A DNA stretch of 64,000 nt, from the NCBI RefSeq assembly GCF_900104335.1, contig NZ_FMXT01000002.1, forward strand, positions 310,001 to 374,000, in the 5' to 3' direction. Below are positions 30,220-39,517 of this stretch, piece after piece; the first letter of the stretch is position 1; every line of letters starts with the position of its first letter. This DNA is from Pseudobutyrivibrio sp. YE44. GTDB taxonomy: Bacteria > Bacillota > Clostridia > Lachnospirales > Lachnospiraceae. Under the pieces are notes generated by a model. That model made no database searches. It worked only from the letters and a program-made list of their open reading frames with translations, and was not told where the DNA came from. The position numbers were made by a program, and so were the translations under genes.

Positions 30220-32049
30220 CTATGAATTAACAAGGATTTCAGCAGATATTGGTGGTACAAAAAGGCTATCCTCTTCCTCAGGTAATGAAATATTCACTGA
30301 AGTGGCATTTGGATTAAAGGCTATGTAGATTTCCTTGGCATCATCAATTACAACCTCTCCATCCTTGTTTTCAAAATGGAAGGCTAATACATTTTTGGGA
30401 AGATTCTTTAATGGCTTCACATTTTTTGAAACCTCTTCACCACTTTCCAAGCGAAGAAGACCGTGTTTTTTTCTGAATGCGATTAATTTCTTATAATATT
30501 CAATATTCCTTCTATACTCTTCCTTATCTACATTGGACCATTTAATTGCATTGACTGCATCTGAGGATTTGTAGCTGTTTGACTCAAAGCTACCATCCTC
30601 CTTTACTTTACTTCGAAGCATCTCCTCTCCTGCCTGCATCAATGGCATTCCTGCTGCAAGCATATAGAAGGCAGCACAAAGATTGTTCATTTTAATAAGT
30701 GTCTTTCTGTCTACATCAGGTCTGGATATAGCAATTCTATCTATAAGAGTGTTGTTATCATGGCATGAGGTATACTGAACTATCTGAGATGGATTGCAAC
30801 TCCAAGGCTCCTTTGCCATAAAGGAATTTGCCATCTGCTTTTCCATCTTCTTGGCGCCAGTAGCCCAGCCAATTTCATCCTTTTCAAATACACTACCCTT
30901 AAGGCCGTCTCGCATATTGTCATTGAAGTATCCAAAACCTGGTGTAAGTCCCGCCGCTTCCTGGGTCGCAAGGGTAACATTCTTTTTTGTTACCTCTGTA
31001 GACATAGTCCAGCCTTCACCATAAAAGATTACGTCTGGATGATTTTTATGCACCTCGCTTACAATCTCATTGATTGTATCCACATCAAGAAGTCCCACCA
31101 AATCAAATCTAAAACCATCAATGTGATATTCATCTGCCCAGTAGCAAACAGAATCCACTATAAACTTTCTTACCATCGGACGCTCTGAGGCTGTATCATT
31201 GCCACACTCTGAACCATTGGAATAAACTCCCTTGGAGTTAATTCTAGAGAAATATCCAGATGTTAACTTGTTAAAGCAAAAATCATCCCCAGAATAAACA
31301 TGGTTGTAAACCACATCCATTACAACTGATAAACCAGCATCGTGAAGAGCCTTAATCATCTCCTTTGCTTCTCTTACTCTAACTGCTCCATCATAAGGAT
31401 TAGAGGAGTAAGAGCCCTCTGGCACATTATAGTTTACAGGGTCGTATCCCCAGTTATACTGACTGTCAGTGTCATCCCTTTCATCCACTGAGCCATAATC
31501 ATATATTGGCATAAGCTGAACGTGAGTAACCCCAAGGTCTTTTATATAATCAATTCCTGTAGGATTCCCCTTGTCTGTTTTTGTACCTGTATGACAAAAG
31601 GCAGTATATCTTCCTTTGTCAGGTATATTTCCTGATTCATCTATAGAGAAATCTCTAACATGCAACTCATATACCACCGCATCTGTAATTCTATCTCCTG
31701 CATGAGGATTTTTGTCCTGGCTCCAGCCTTCTGGATTTGTGGAAGCTAAATCAATAACCATAGCGCGCTGTCCGTTGACGCCAACAGCCTTTGCGTATGG
31801 GTCGCAAGCCTCTATAGACTTACCATTTATTACAACTGTATATGTATAGTAGACTCCCGCAAGATTTTCTTCTACCTCAAGGGACCATACACCATCCTCT
31901 TCTGATTTCATAGGAAGAGACTTAATCAAGTCCTTCTTCCAATAATCCCCCGTAGAATAAAGATTTACAAAAGCCTCATTAACTGTTGGTGACCAAAGAG
32001 AAAAAGTAGTCACCGATTCACCGTATATTGCTCCAAATTCTTTTTTCAT
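30220..32049 (-). CDS. pulA: Type I pullulanase (GH13, CBM48-containing)
   Basis: A 609-residue debranching enzyme that cuts alpha-1,6 bonds in pullulan, glycogen or limit dextrin. ATG 32049 has GGAGG six bases upstream; the reading from 32064 would start inside that ribosome site. An N-terminal CBM48-like domain (about 1-110) precedes the GH13 barrel. The pullulanase signature YNWGYDP (near 205) and catalytic regions DGFRFDLVG, FYGEGW and SCHDNNTL are present. No signal peptide, so it acts inside the cell, in keeping with glgP in this window. Confidence 0.93.
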   Translation of the reverse strand: MKKEFGAIYGESVTTFSLWSPTVNEAFVNLYSTGDYWKKDLIKSLPMKSEEDGVWSLEVEENLAGVYYTYTVVINGKSIEACDPYAKAVGVNGQRAMVIDLASTNPEGWSQDKNPHAGDRITDAVVYELHVRDFSIDESGNIPDKGRYTAFCHTGTKTDKGNPTGIDYIKDLGVTHVQLMPIYDYGSVDERDDTDSQYNWGYDPVNYNVPEGSYSSNPYDGAVRVREAKEMIKALHDAGLSVVMDVVYNHVYSGDDFCFNKLTSGYFSRINSKGVYSNGSECGNDTASERPMVRKFIVDSVCYWADEYHIDGFRFDLVGLLDVDTINEIVSEVHKNHPDVIFYGEGWTMSTEVTKKNVTLATQEAAGLTPGFGYFNDNMRDGLKGSVFEKDEIGWATGAKKMEKQMANSFMAKEPWSCNPSQIVQYTSCHDNNTLIDRIAISRPDVDRKTLIKMNNLCAAFYMLAAGMPLMQAGEEMLRSKVKEDGSFESNSYKSSDAVNAIKWSNVDKEEYRRNIEYYKKLIAFRKKHGLLRLESGEEVSKNVKPLKNLPKNVLAFHFENKDGEVVIDDAKEIYIAFNPNATSVNISLPEEEDSLFVPPISAEILVNS

Positions 32050-32188
32050 ACACACCTCCATCACTAATGTTTATTTTTAGCTTAAAAGTGAGATGAATGC
32101 AATAGGTTATTCGCGTAACTACTTTTACATTTTTTCTATTTTATTAAATTGTAATACTACACTTTGCTTTTAGACTCATTCGTGACTT

Positions 32189-33679
32189 TTATAATATATC
32201 TACAAAGTCATACTTTCTAAGATTCATCTTGACCAATTTATCACTCTGGAAAGTAATAGCATCTGCACTGACTTCAGTATCTATCTTCATTGATGCAGCA
32301 TACTTACCACCATTAAAGAAAAGTTCCATACTCCAACGATCAAGAACAACTCTCAAATCAATCTTTCCATTTTCAAAATCCACTGGAAATTCTCTTGTAG
32401 AAAGAGCAGATATTTTATATCCGCTTCCACTTCTATCTAATTTACAAATTCCCTTTCTGGCATCAAGCTCGATAAAGGTCTGATGCTTTTCATCCTTAGC
32501 AACACAGATTTTGAATATATAATCCTCATTTCCTTGCTCTGGTTTAAGATCAATTTTCATGTCTAAAACTCTACCATAGACACCATCAAGAGACATTTCC
32601 TCAGAAATTCTAACATCTGAATAAGCAATCTGATTGTTATAATAAGTTTCCAGCTCTTTTACAGGTTGTTGATACACGTATCCACCAACATCCCAAAGCT
32701 CTCTAGGCAGAGTCATCATACCAAAGAATCCATGGTTATCATTGCCATAATCCTTGGTTTCCCAGTTTTGCATCCAAGCAATCATGATGCGTCTGCCATC
32801 CTTCGACTCAAGGGTCTGAGCAGCATAAAAATCTGTGCCAAAATCTATTGGTTGAATCTTGTTTCTATTGAATTCAAATGGTGCAGTTTCCTTTCCAACC
32901 AAGAAAAAGTTGTTAAAACCAGGCAAAATTTCATATCCATCACCCTCTGTCTCCTGAGGGCTGACGATGAGTACCTGGCTATCACCAAGAGCAAAATAAT
33001 CAGGACACTCCCATACACGACCTACTTCCCATTTACTCTCATCCAACTGCTTCAAAAAATCCCAATGAAGCATATCTTCACTTTCAAAGACAAGAACGTT
33101 ACCACAATCTTCTCCATCCATATTTACGGCGATTGTATAGTACTTGCCATCACGGTAAAGAATCTTTGGATCTCTAAATTCATATTTATTATTGCCCTCT
33201 GGAATCAGTTCCTTCGGAATTACAGGATTGCAATCCACCTTTTCGTAGTCAACTCCATCTCCAATGGCAACACACTGCTGCTGATAGCACTTTTCCTGAC
33301 CATTTACGACACCAGCCTTTGTAATACCTGTATAAACAAGCAGGTGCTTTCCATCAGGTGTTTCAATGGCACTTCCAGAGAAGCATCCCTCTGCGTCTTC
33401 ATCACTATCAGGAGCAATTGCGCATGGCAATAAATCCCACTTTATAAAATCCGAAGTCTTAGAATGACCCCAGTGCATAGGTCCCCAGTGATTATCATAA
33501 GGATAATACTGGTAAAAAAGATGATATTCACCTTTATAAATTGAAAAACCATTTGGATCGTTAATCCAACCTACTGTTCCTGTAGCATGAAAAGCTGGAC
33601 GGTCCGTCACCTTTCCCTGCTCTGTTGATTCTTTTTCATATTGACGTGCCATAGCCAACTTTTCTGTAATCATAATCAC
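32189..33679 (-). CDS. scrB: Sucrose-6-phosphate hydrolase/beta-fructofuranosidase (GH32)
   Basis: A 496-residue GH32 enzyme, cytosolic (no signal peptide). The nucleophile Asp41 is in VGWINDPNG, the RDP stabiliser is in YEFRDPKI, and the acid/base Glu is in VWECPDYF. A C-terminal GH32 beta-sandwich follows. It starts at GTG 33679 with GAGGGG upstream; ATG 33673 is an alternative. Divergent to a LacI-family gene, with operator-like sites between them. No sucrose transporter is adjacent, so the substrate may be sucrose, sucrose 6-phosphate or short fructans. The symbol is a family-based choice. Confidence 0.85.
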   Translation of the reverse strand: MIMITEKLAMARQYEKESTEQGKVTDRPAFHATGTVGWINDPNGFSIYKGEYHLFYQYYPYDNHWGPMHWGHSKTSDFIKWDLLPCAIAPDSDEDAEGCFSGSAIETPDGKHLLVYTGITKAGVVNGQEKCYQQQCVAIGDGVDYEKVDCNPVIPKELIPEGNNKYEFRDPKILYRDGKYYTIAVNMDGEDCGNVLVFESEDMLHWDFLKQLDESKWEVGRVWECPDYFALGDSQVLIVSPQETEGDGYEILPGFNNFFLVGKETAPFEFNRNKIQPIDFGTDFYAAQTLESKDGRRIMIAWMQNWETKDYGNDNHGFFGMMTLPRELWDVGGYVYQQPVKELETYYNNQIAYSDVRISEEMSLDGVYGRVLDMKIDLKPEQGNEDYIFKICVAKDEKHQTFIELDARKGICKLDRSGSGYKISALSTREFPVDFENGKIDLRVVLDRWSMELFFNGGKYAASMKIDTEVSADAITFQSDKLVKMNLRKYDFVDIL

Positions 33680-33696
33680 ACCTAACCCCTCTAAAT

Positions 33697-33877
33697 TTGT
33701 GCAAATGTAAAATTAATGAATGTAGTTATTTCACATATGCACTTTATTATAGCTAGTATACTTACATATACCATCTTCGTCAATACAAATTTACATTTGC
33801 ACAATTTTTATTATATTTTACACTGTATACCCTATGATTTTTTTACATTTGACACATTATTTTTGGTCTTTTATAAT
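33697..33877. promoter_or_regulatory. Divergent scrB/lacI-type promoters with three operator-like repeats
   Basis: Two sigma-70 promoters are visible. For the regulator (plus): TTGACA (33849-33854), 17-base spacer, TATAAT (33872-33877). For scrB (minus): TTGACG (33783-33778), 17-base spacer, TATACT (33760-33755). A 15-bp motif, TTTACATTTGCACAA, occurs at 33790-33804 and inverted at 33697-33711; a variant TTTACATTTGACACA at 33842-33856 overlaps the regulator's -35. The sites sit where a repressor could block both promoters, and the one over the regulator's -35 suggests self-regulation. Confidence 0.8.
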
Positions 33878-33915
33878 ACAATCAAATAATAATGATACTT
33901 TTAAGGGGTTTATAA

Positions 33916-34971
33916 ATGTCAGATAAAGTTACAATCCAAGACATTGCAGATGCTCTTGGATTATCTAGAAATACCGTTTCAAAGGCTATTAATAACACTG
34001 GTGTCCTTGCTGATTCAACTAGAGAAAAGGTTTTGAAGAAAGCAGTAGAAATGGGTTATAAGCAATTTTCTTACATTGCATCAATGCCAAACTCTGCACT
34101 TATGGGACAATATTCTTCAAAAAAAGCTGGTGAAATTGCAGTTATGCTAGGTGGTGTGGTAGATGGTTCTCATTTTGCCACCACCATGTTAGATAAATTT
34201 CAGATGGAAATATCCTCTTTAGGTTACACCATGACCATCCACAGAATTTCAGATGAAAACCGTAGCAAGAAAGAGCTTCCCGTCACCTTTATTCCTGATA
34301 ACACAAAGGGAATCCTATGTGTAGAGCTCTTTGACTATGAATATTGCAAGATGCTGACAGCGCTGGGTATTCCAATGCTTATGGCAGATGGGCCAATAGA
34401 GTCCTTTGCGAAGGGCTTAGATGTTGATATGCTTCTTATGAACAACACAAATTGTATCTTTGAGATTATAGCTAAGCTAAAGCTCCAAGGCATTACTAAG
34501 ATTGGTTTCGTGGGAGAGATGAATCATTGTCGTTCCTTCTTTGAAAGATATGCTGCATTTAGAGATGCCATGTACCTCTGCGGTTTATCCATAAATGAAG
34601 ATTATAATTTGACTCAGGTGCATGCTCACGGCCCAGAGTACCCAGAACACTTATTTAAGGCCTTATCTAAAATGAAAGAACTACCAGAACTGTTTATTTG
34701 CGCCAACGATTTTGTTGCTATAGATTTATTACAAGGTCTAAAAAAAATGAATAAGAGCTGCCCTGATGATGTGCTAATATGTGGCTTTGATGATTCGCCG
34801 GAGTCTCGTTTTATTACACCTGCACTTACCACCTGCCACATCCACTCACAGATTCTTGGTTTCTCGGCAGCACAGCTTTTAATATCAAGAATCAATCAAC
34901 CTGATTTAAATTACAGAACACTTTATGCTGAGACCGATTTGATTATCCGCGAGTCTACAGCTATTAAATAG
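33916..34971 (+). CDS. LacI-family transcriptional regulator
   Basis: A 351-residue repressor with an N-terminal helix-turn-helix (VTIQDIADALGLSRNTVSKA, residues 4-23) and hinge helix, followed by a type 1 periplasmic-binding-like sugar sensor domain from about residue 75. Segments GEIAVMLGG, GFVGEMNHCRSF, ICANDFVAI and ICGFDDSPESRF follow the family pattern. Divergent to the GH32 gene, so it probably represses it in the absence of sucrose or a fructan-derived inducer. An AAGGGG ribosome site precedes the ATG. Confidence 0.9.
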   Translation: MSDKVTIQDIADALGLSRNTVSKAINNTGVLADSTREKVLKKAVEMGYKQFSYIASMPNSALMGQYSSKKAGEIAVMLGGVVDGSHFATTMLDKFQMEISSLGYTMTIHRISDENRSKKELPVTFIPDNTKGILCVELFDYEYCKMLTALGIPMLMADGPIESFAKGLDVDMLLMNNTNCIFEIIAKLKLQGITKIGFVGEMNHCRSFFERYAAFRDAMYLCGLSINEDYNLTQVHAHGPEYPEHLFKALSKMKELPELFICANDFVAIDLLQGLKKMNKSCPDDVLICGFDDSPESRFITPALTTCHIHSQILGFSAAQLLISRINQPDLNYRTLYAETDLIIRESTAIK

Positions 34972-34980
34972 CAAATAAAT

Positions 34981-35009
34981 GACCCTCATCTAATATTTTG
35001 ATGAGGGTC
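34981..35009. terminator. Convergent terminator between the LacI gene and sdaAA
   Basis: Ten-base perfect stem GACCCTCATC (34981-34990) / GATGAGGGTC (35000-35009). T-rich but interrupted tracts on both sides, so termination may be partial in either direction. Confidence 0.7.
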
Positions 35010-35041
35010 TACTATTATCATTTTATACAATTAAACCTACT

Positions 35042-35902
35042 CTAGATGGATTCTTTAATTCTCACACCAGTAGGTGTAGCAGCAACTCCACCATTACCTG
35101 TTTCTTTGATATCTGGATTCATGCTCTTTCCGATGGCACTCATAGCGTCAAACACTTCGTCCGCTGGAATTCTGCTTTCAATGCCCGCCATTGTGAGCTC
35201 CGCTGATGTAACTGCATTCATAGCACCACATACATTTCGCTTCACGCAAGGCACCTCCACAAGTCCTGCTACAGGGTCACAAGCAAGTCCAAGAAGGTTC
35301 TTAAGAGCCAAAGCTGCAGCATTAGCACTCTGCTTTCCATTACCGCCTTTAAGATATACAAGGCCTGCCGCCGCCATTGAGCTAGCTGAACCAATCTCTG
35401 CCTGACAGCCTCCTTCTGCTCCTGCAAGGGATGCACGCTTTGCAATCACAGCACCCACTCCTGCTGCCACATACAAAGCTTCTGTCATCTTGTCATCAGA
35501 AAGTCCAAGCTTTTCCTGAGTAGCAATAAACACTGCTGGAACCACACCACAAGAGCCTGCTGTTGGAGCAGCAACAATTCGCTTCATACATGCATTACCT
35601 TCTGCTACTCTAAGGGCAAGCTCCATAACTCGTCCTGCGAACTCTCCCACAAGTGGCTGGCCCTCATCTAAATACTTTCTGAGAAGACCTGCTTCGCCAC
35701 CTACCAGACCACTATTACTTCGTATATGCGAATCATAGTTTAAAGCCGACTCCTTCATAGCTATATACATTTTTTTCATTGTTTCGAAGGATTCTTCCTT
35801 AGATACTGCACGCTCTCTGCAATCATCCTCCTGGACTATTTCCCAAAAAGGAGTTCCAGTCTCCTGCTCCTTCAAATATATTTCTTCTATAGAATCAAAC
35901 AT
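35042..35902 (-). CDS. sdaAA: L-serine dehydratase, iron-sulfur dependent, alpha subunit
   Basis: A 286-residue alpha chain. It converts L-serine to pyruvate and ammonia with the beta chain, using a [4Fe-4S] cluster as Lewis acid. Cluster cysteines are expected in APTAGSCG, LACDPVAG and VPCVKRNVCG; all are present. It follows the beta-subunit gene by 9 bp. The fermentative role is amino-acid degradation to pyruvate. Confidence 0.95.
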   Translation of the reverse strand: MFDSIEEIYLKEQETGTPFWEIVQEDDCRERAVSKEESFETMKKMYIAMKESALNYDSHIRSNSGLVGGEAGLLRKYLDEGQPLVGEFAGRVMELALRVAEGNACMKRIVAAPTAGSCGVVPAVFIATQEKLGLSDDKMTEALYVAAGVGAVIAKRASLAGAEGGCQAEIGSASSMAAAGLVYLKGGNGKQSANAAALALKNLLGLACDPVAGLVEVPCVKRNVCGAMNAVTSAELTMAGIESRIPADEVFDAMSAIGKSMNPDIKETGNGGVAATPTGVRIKESI

Positions 35903-35911
35903 AACATACCT

Positions 35912-36571
35912 CTATCTTGGTGAATAATATGAGACTTTCATAATGCCTTCCTGTCTTTCAAGTTCCTGTCTCGTCTCCACCGGAACCTCATCATCACACT
36001 CAATTACCATTACTGCCTCTCCACCACGATTTTTTCTATGAAGCTGCATAGTCGCAATATTAATGCCCTGCTTTCCAAGAAGGCTTGTAACCTCGGTAAT
36101 ATAGCCCGGCTGATCCACATTATGAACTATAAGGGTTGGACTCTCACCTGAGAAAGAAACATCCACCCCATCAAGATGGCACACTTCTATTCTTCCTCCA
36201 CCAAGGGATGCCGCCACAACCTCAACAACAGCTCCGCTGGCACCAGTCATAATTATCTTTGCAGAGTTTGGATGAGCATCACCCAAATCAATAGCACTTA
36301 TGGTAAAATCCAAGCCCTGCTCTTTTGCAATCTCAAAGCTCTCTGGAATTCTAATATCATCGACTTCCAGCCCCACAAGACCTGCAACCAAAGCTTTATC
36401 TGTACCATGGCCTTTACCTGTCTTTGCAAAGGAACCATGCAAATATATCTCTGCCTTCTTTATTTTCTCACCCATAAGCTTGTAGCATACGTTGCCAATT
36501 TTCGCTGCACCAGCTGTATGGGAGCTGGAAGGGCCAACCATAACAGGCCCAATAATATCAAATAAATTCAT
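35912..36571 (-). CDS. sdaAB: L-serine dehydratase, iron-sulfur dependent, beta subunit
   Basis: A 219-residue beta chain. The N-terminal SDH_beta domain has GPVMVGPSSSHTAGA (residues 8-22), and the C-terminal region (about 145-219) is an ACT domain for serine or ligand sensing (PTLIVHNVDQPGYITEV). It heads the two-gene operon with sdaAA. The 159 bp upstream contain the terminator of the next gene and no recognised regulator site. Confidence 0.95.
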   Translation of the reverse strand: MNLFDIIGPVMVGPSSSHTAGAAKIGNVCYKLMGEKIKKAEIYLHGSFAKTGKGHGTDKALVAGLVGLEVDDIRIPESFEIAKEQGLDFTISAIDLGDAHPNSAKIIMTGASGAVVEVVAASLGGGRIEVCHLDGVDVSFSGESPTLIVHNVDQPGYITEVTSLLGKQGINIATMQLHRKNRGGEAVMVIECDDEVPVETRQELERQEGIMKVSYYSPR

Positions 36572-36663
36572 TTGTTTCTCCTGATATATGAATTAATAAC
36601 ATAGATTAATTCTACATCACAGTATTATACTGTCAACCATCCACTCTGATAATTAATCTACAA

Positions 36664-36700
36664 ACAAAAAAGTAGACCATTCATAAAAAATGGTCCACTT
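36664..36700 (-). terminator. Terminator of the lipoprotein gene
   Basis: Stem AAGTAGACCATT (36670-36681) / AATGGTCCACTT (36689-36700), T run on the minus strand at 36666-36671. Confidence 0.88.
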
Positions 36701-36730
36701 CATAGTGTATGAACTATAACAACTCAAAGA

Positions 36731-37222
36731 TTAATCACATTTTGTCAATGACGCTCCACCGCTATATGTATCTGCAAATTCATCCTCTGACCATGTGCCA
36801 TAATACTCCATAACACTAGGATCTTCTTCGCTGGTTTGGTAGATATATTGTATACCTTTTGCAGATTCAGCCTTAACTCGGTAAATTCCCGTAGATACTT
36901 CTTCCATGGAATCAATCTTATCAGAGTGATCTACTTCAAATTTCCCATCATCGGTCATTGAACCATAATTAATTTCTGAGTCAGTAAATTGAACATAATA
37001 TTCAGCAGGATATGCCTTATCTTCACCTGTCATTGAAATAGACTGCCATGTTCCACTTAATGAAGATGAATCTGTCGAGCTAGTGACTGTCTCCACTTCC
37101 TCAGAAATCTCGGTAGAGTTATCCGACTCAAGGATTTCATCTACTGGTTCTTCCTTGACACCACAGCCTACAGCACCTATTACCATCGCTGCAACAAGTA
37201 AAGTCATTATTTTTTTTCTCAT
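36731..37222 (-). CDS. Hypothetical lipoprotein
   Basis: A 163-residue protein with a lipoprotein signal peptide (MRKKIMTLLVAAMVIGAVGC), lipobox cysteine at residue 20. A Ser/Thr/Glu-rich linker (about 25-55) follows, then a roughly 105-residue soluble domain (GTWQSISMTGEDKAYPAEYY...). The GTW opening and alternating strand pattern suggest a small lipocalin-like or beta-barrel domain as in other clostridial lipoproteins, which is inference. Own terminator; no operon partner. Function unknown. Confidence 0.65.
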   Translation of the reverse strand: MRKKIMTLLVAAMVIGAVGCGVKEEPVDEILESDNSTEISEEVETVTSSTDSSSLSGTWQSISMTGEDKAYPAEYYVQFTDSEINYGSMTDDGKFEVDHSDKIDSMEEVSTGIYRVKAESAKGIQYIYQTSEEDPSVMEYYGTWSEDEFADTYSGGASLTKCD

Positions 37223-37360
37223 TGTATTTCTCCTTCGTAAAACATAAGGTGGAGTTACATTGATTTGTCATAATCCCCGCAAGCTATTAATTATATGCTT
37301 ACCACCGTACTACTCAAGATAATACACTAGAAGAATCTATTTTGCAACTCACATCCTTAT

Positions 37361-37759
37361 TCAGCTTTCCTTGTCCGTGCCGAGCTTACCATGCTTTTCG
37401 TAGTTGGTGATACGTGAGGCTTTGTTGTTGTCGTCCACGAACACAACCTTTGGTTTGTGGCCTTTTGCTTCATCGACATCCACAGTGCAGTAGCACATGA
37501 TTATAACATGGTCGTTTACTGATACACAGCGGGCTGCTGCACCGTTGAGACAGATTACTCCGCTTCCTCGTTCACCTGCAATAGTGTATGTCTCAAAACG
37601 ATTTCCGTTTTCCACATCCACAATCTGAACCATCTCATATTCTAAGATGCCTGCTGCATCAAGAAGATCCTCATCGATGGTGATGCTTCCTACATAATCA
37701 AGCTCTGCCTGTGTTACTGTTGCTCTGTGTATTTTACCCTTAAGCATTGTTAAATTCAT
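37361..37759 (-). CDS. panD: Aspartate 1-decarboxylase (pyruvoyl enzyme)
   Basis: A 132-residue proenzyme making beta-alanine from aspartate. Self-cleavage occurs between Gly24 and Ser25 in DYVGSITID, the conserved site that creates the pyruvoyl cofactor. Further family residues NGNRFETY and [11 protein letters not shown] are present. It is the last gene of the panG-B-C-D unit, 15 bp after panC. The 138-bp stretch downstream to 37222 shows no clear terminator. Confidence 0.96.
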   Translation of the reverse strand: MNLTMLKGKIHRATVTQAELDYVGSITIDEDLLDAAGILEYEMVQIVDVENGNRFETYTIAGERGSGVICLNGAAARCVSVNDHVIIMCYCTVDVDEAKGHKPKVVFVDDNNKASRITNYEKHGKLGTDKES

Positions 37760-37774
37760 AATATTACGTCCTTC

Positions 37775-38620
37775 CTATTCAACAATAAAGTTATCAATTA
37801 ATCTAACCTTTTCTCCAAAGTACACAGCAACAGCTGTAAGGATAGGTCCATCAATCTTGTCTACCTTCTGGAGCTCATTCCAGTCAACGATTTCTACGTA
37901 ATCCACTCTTGCAAGAGGCTCAGACTCAATAATGTCTGTAACTGTATTGATTACCTTAGTTGCATCCTTCTCGCCAGAACGAACCATTTCCTCTCCCTTT
38001 GTAAGTGCCTGGTGAATGATGAGAGCCTTTGCTCTCTCTTCCTCTGAAAGATATGTATTACGTGAGCTCTTCGCAAGACCGCTTTCCTCACGAATGATTG
38101 GGCAGCCAACTATCTCGATGTTGAAGTTTAAGTCACGAACCATGCGCTTTACAATTGCAAGCTGCTGCGCATCCTTCTGTCCGAAATAAGCCTTATCTGC
38201 CTCTGTAATATTGAAAAGCTTGCTGACTACAGTACAAACACCATTAAAGTGAATTGGACGGCTCTTGCCGCAAAGCTCCTGTGATAAAGTATCCACCCCT
38301 ACATATGAATGGAAACCATCAAGATACATTTCAGATGGTTCTGGATGGAAAATCAAATCTGTTCCAAGACCTTCGCATAATTCACAGTCAGCCTCGAAGT
38401 CTCTTGGATATGTAGCTAGATCCTCCTTTGGTCCAAACTGAATAGGATTTACAAAATCGGAAACTATTACTTTGTCGCACTCCCCACGTGCACGCTTTAT
38501 AAGACTGGCATGTCCCTCATGTAAATACCCCATTGTTGGTACAAGACCAATTGTAAGTCCTGCCTTCTTCCATTCCCTAACATTATCCTTCACTTCTTTG
38601 ATTGTTGTAGCTTTAATCAT
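37775..38620 (-). CDS. panC: Pantothenate synthetase (pantoate-beta-alanine ligase)
   Basis: A 281-residue ATP-dependent ligase joining pantoate and beta-alanine. The HxGH-type motif is GYLHEGHASLI (residues 31-41), and the KxxS-type region is GLAKSSRNTYL. Full family length. 12 bp after panB. Confidence 0.97.
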   Translation of the reverse strand: MIKATTIKEVKDNVREWKKAGLTIGLVPTMGYLHEGHASLIKRARGECDKVIVSDFVNPIQFGPKEDLATYPRDFEADCELCEGLGTDLIFHPEPSEMYLDGFHSYVGVDTLSQELCGKSRPIHFNGVCTVVSKLFNITEADKAYFGQKDAQQLAIVKRMVRDLNFNIEIVGCPIIREESGLAKSSRNTYLSEEERAKALIIHQALTKGEEMVRSGEKDATKVINTVTDIIESEPLARVDYVEIVDWNELQKVDKIDGPILTAVAVYFGEKVRLIDNFIVE

Positions 38621-38632
38621 GATTATCTCCCT

Positions 38633-39517
38633 TTATAACATTACCTTTGAATCATCAATAGTAACCTTGAATTCTGTAGTTTTAGCGGCTTCACGAACAG
38701 CCTCCATAACCTCTGAATCGATCTTGAAATTGTGCTCTTCTGTTGGGAATGCCTTAGACTTAACCTCTGAATCATACTCCTTGAAGGCACGCTTCATTTC
38801 TTCTCCAATATTTGCAAAGTGCTTTACGAACTTTGGCTTGAAGCCTGAGAACATACCAAGCATATCCTGATATACAAGCACCTGTCCGTCACAGCCTGAA
38901 CCTGCACCAATACCGATTGTAGGAATTGTAAGCTCCTGAGAAATAAGTGTTGCAAGCTCTTCTGGAACACACTCTAAAGTAACCATGAATGCCCCTGCTG
39001 CTTCTACAGCCTTTGCATCCTCAAGAATCTGAAGAGCACGCTCAACGTTCTTTCCCTGCACCTTAAAGCCACCAAAAGCATTAATTGACTGAGGTGTAAG
39101 ACCGATGTGTGCAACAACTGGAATATCCGCATTTACGATAGCGCTAATCTGCTCACAAACAGAAGCTCCTCCCTCTAATTTAACAGCCTGTGCATGGCCT
39201 TCCTTAATAAGACGTCCTGCATTTTTAACTGCATCATAAACTGATGTCTGATAAGACATAAATGGCATATCTGCCACAAGAAATGTATCCTTAAGGCCTC
39301 TTGAAACACTTGCACAGTGATGAATAATATCATCCACTGTAACAGGAAGTGTATCGCTGTAGCCCATCATAGTCATTCCAAGGGAATCACCAATCAAAAT
39401 AGCATTGATTCCTGCTTCCTCCATAAGGCATGCTGTTGAGTAATCATAACAAGTAAGCATGCTGATTTTTTCTCCGTCTCTCTTCATCTGCTGAAGAGTA
39501 GTAACTGTGTTTTTCAT
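38633..39517 (-). CDS. panB: 3-methyl-2-oxobutanoate hydroxymethyltransferase
   Basis: A 294-residue barrel enzyme making ketopantoate from 2-ketoisovalerate and methylene-tetrahydrofolate. Motifs: [38 protein letters not shown], and [10 protein letters not shown]. Start overlaps the panG stop by one base (TAATG style), implying coupling. Confidence 0.96.
   Translation of the reverse strand: MKNTVTTLQQMKRDGEKISMLTCYDYSTACLMEEAGINAILIGDSLGMTMMGYSDTLPVTVDDIIHHCASVSRGLKDTFLVADMPFMSYQTSVYDAVKNAGRLIKEGHAQAVKLEGGASVCEQISAIVNADIPVVAHIGLTPQSINAFGGFKVQGKNVERALQILEDAKAVEAAGAFMVTLECVPEELATLISQELTIPTIGIGAGSGCDGQVLVYQDMLGMFSGFKPKFVKHFANIGEEMKRAFKEYDSEVKSKAFPTEEHNFKIDSEVMEAVREAAKTTEFKVTIDDSKVML

Noticed and set aside
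32666-33433. 255-residue open frame on the plus strand inside scrB
   Set aside because: It lies antisense in the GH32 gene, has no ribosome site or family likeness, and reflects the codon pattern of the real gene.
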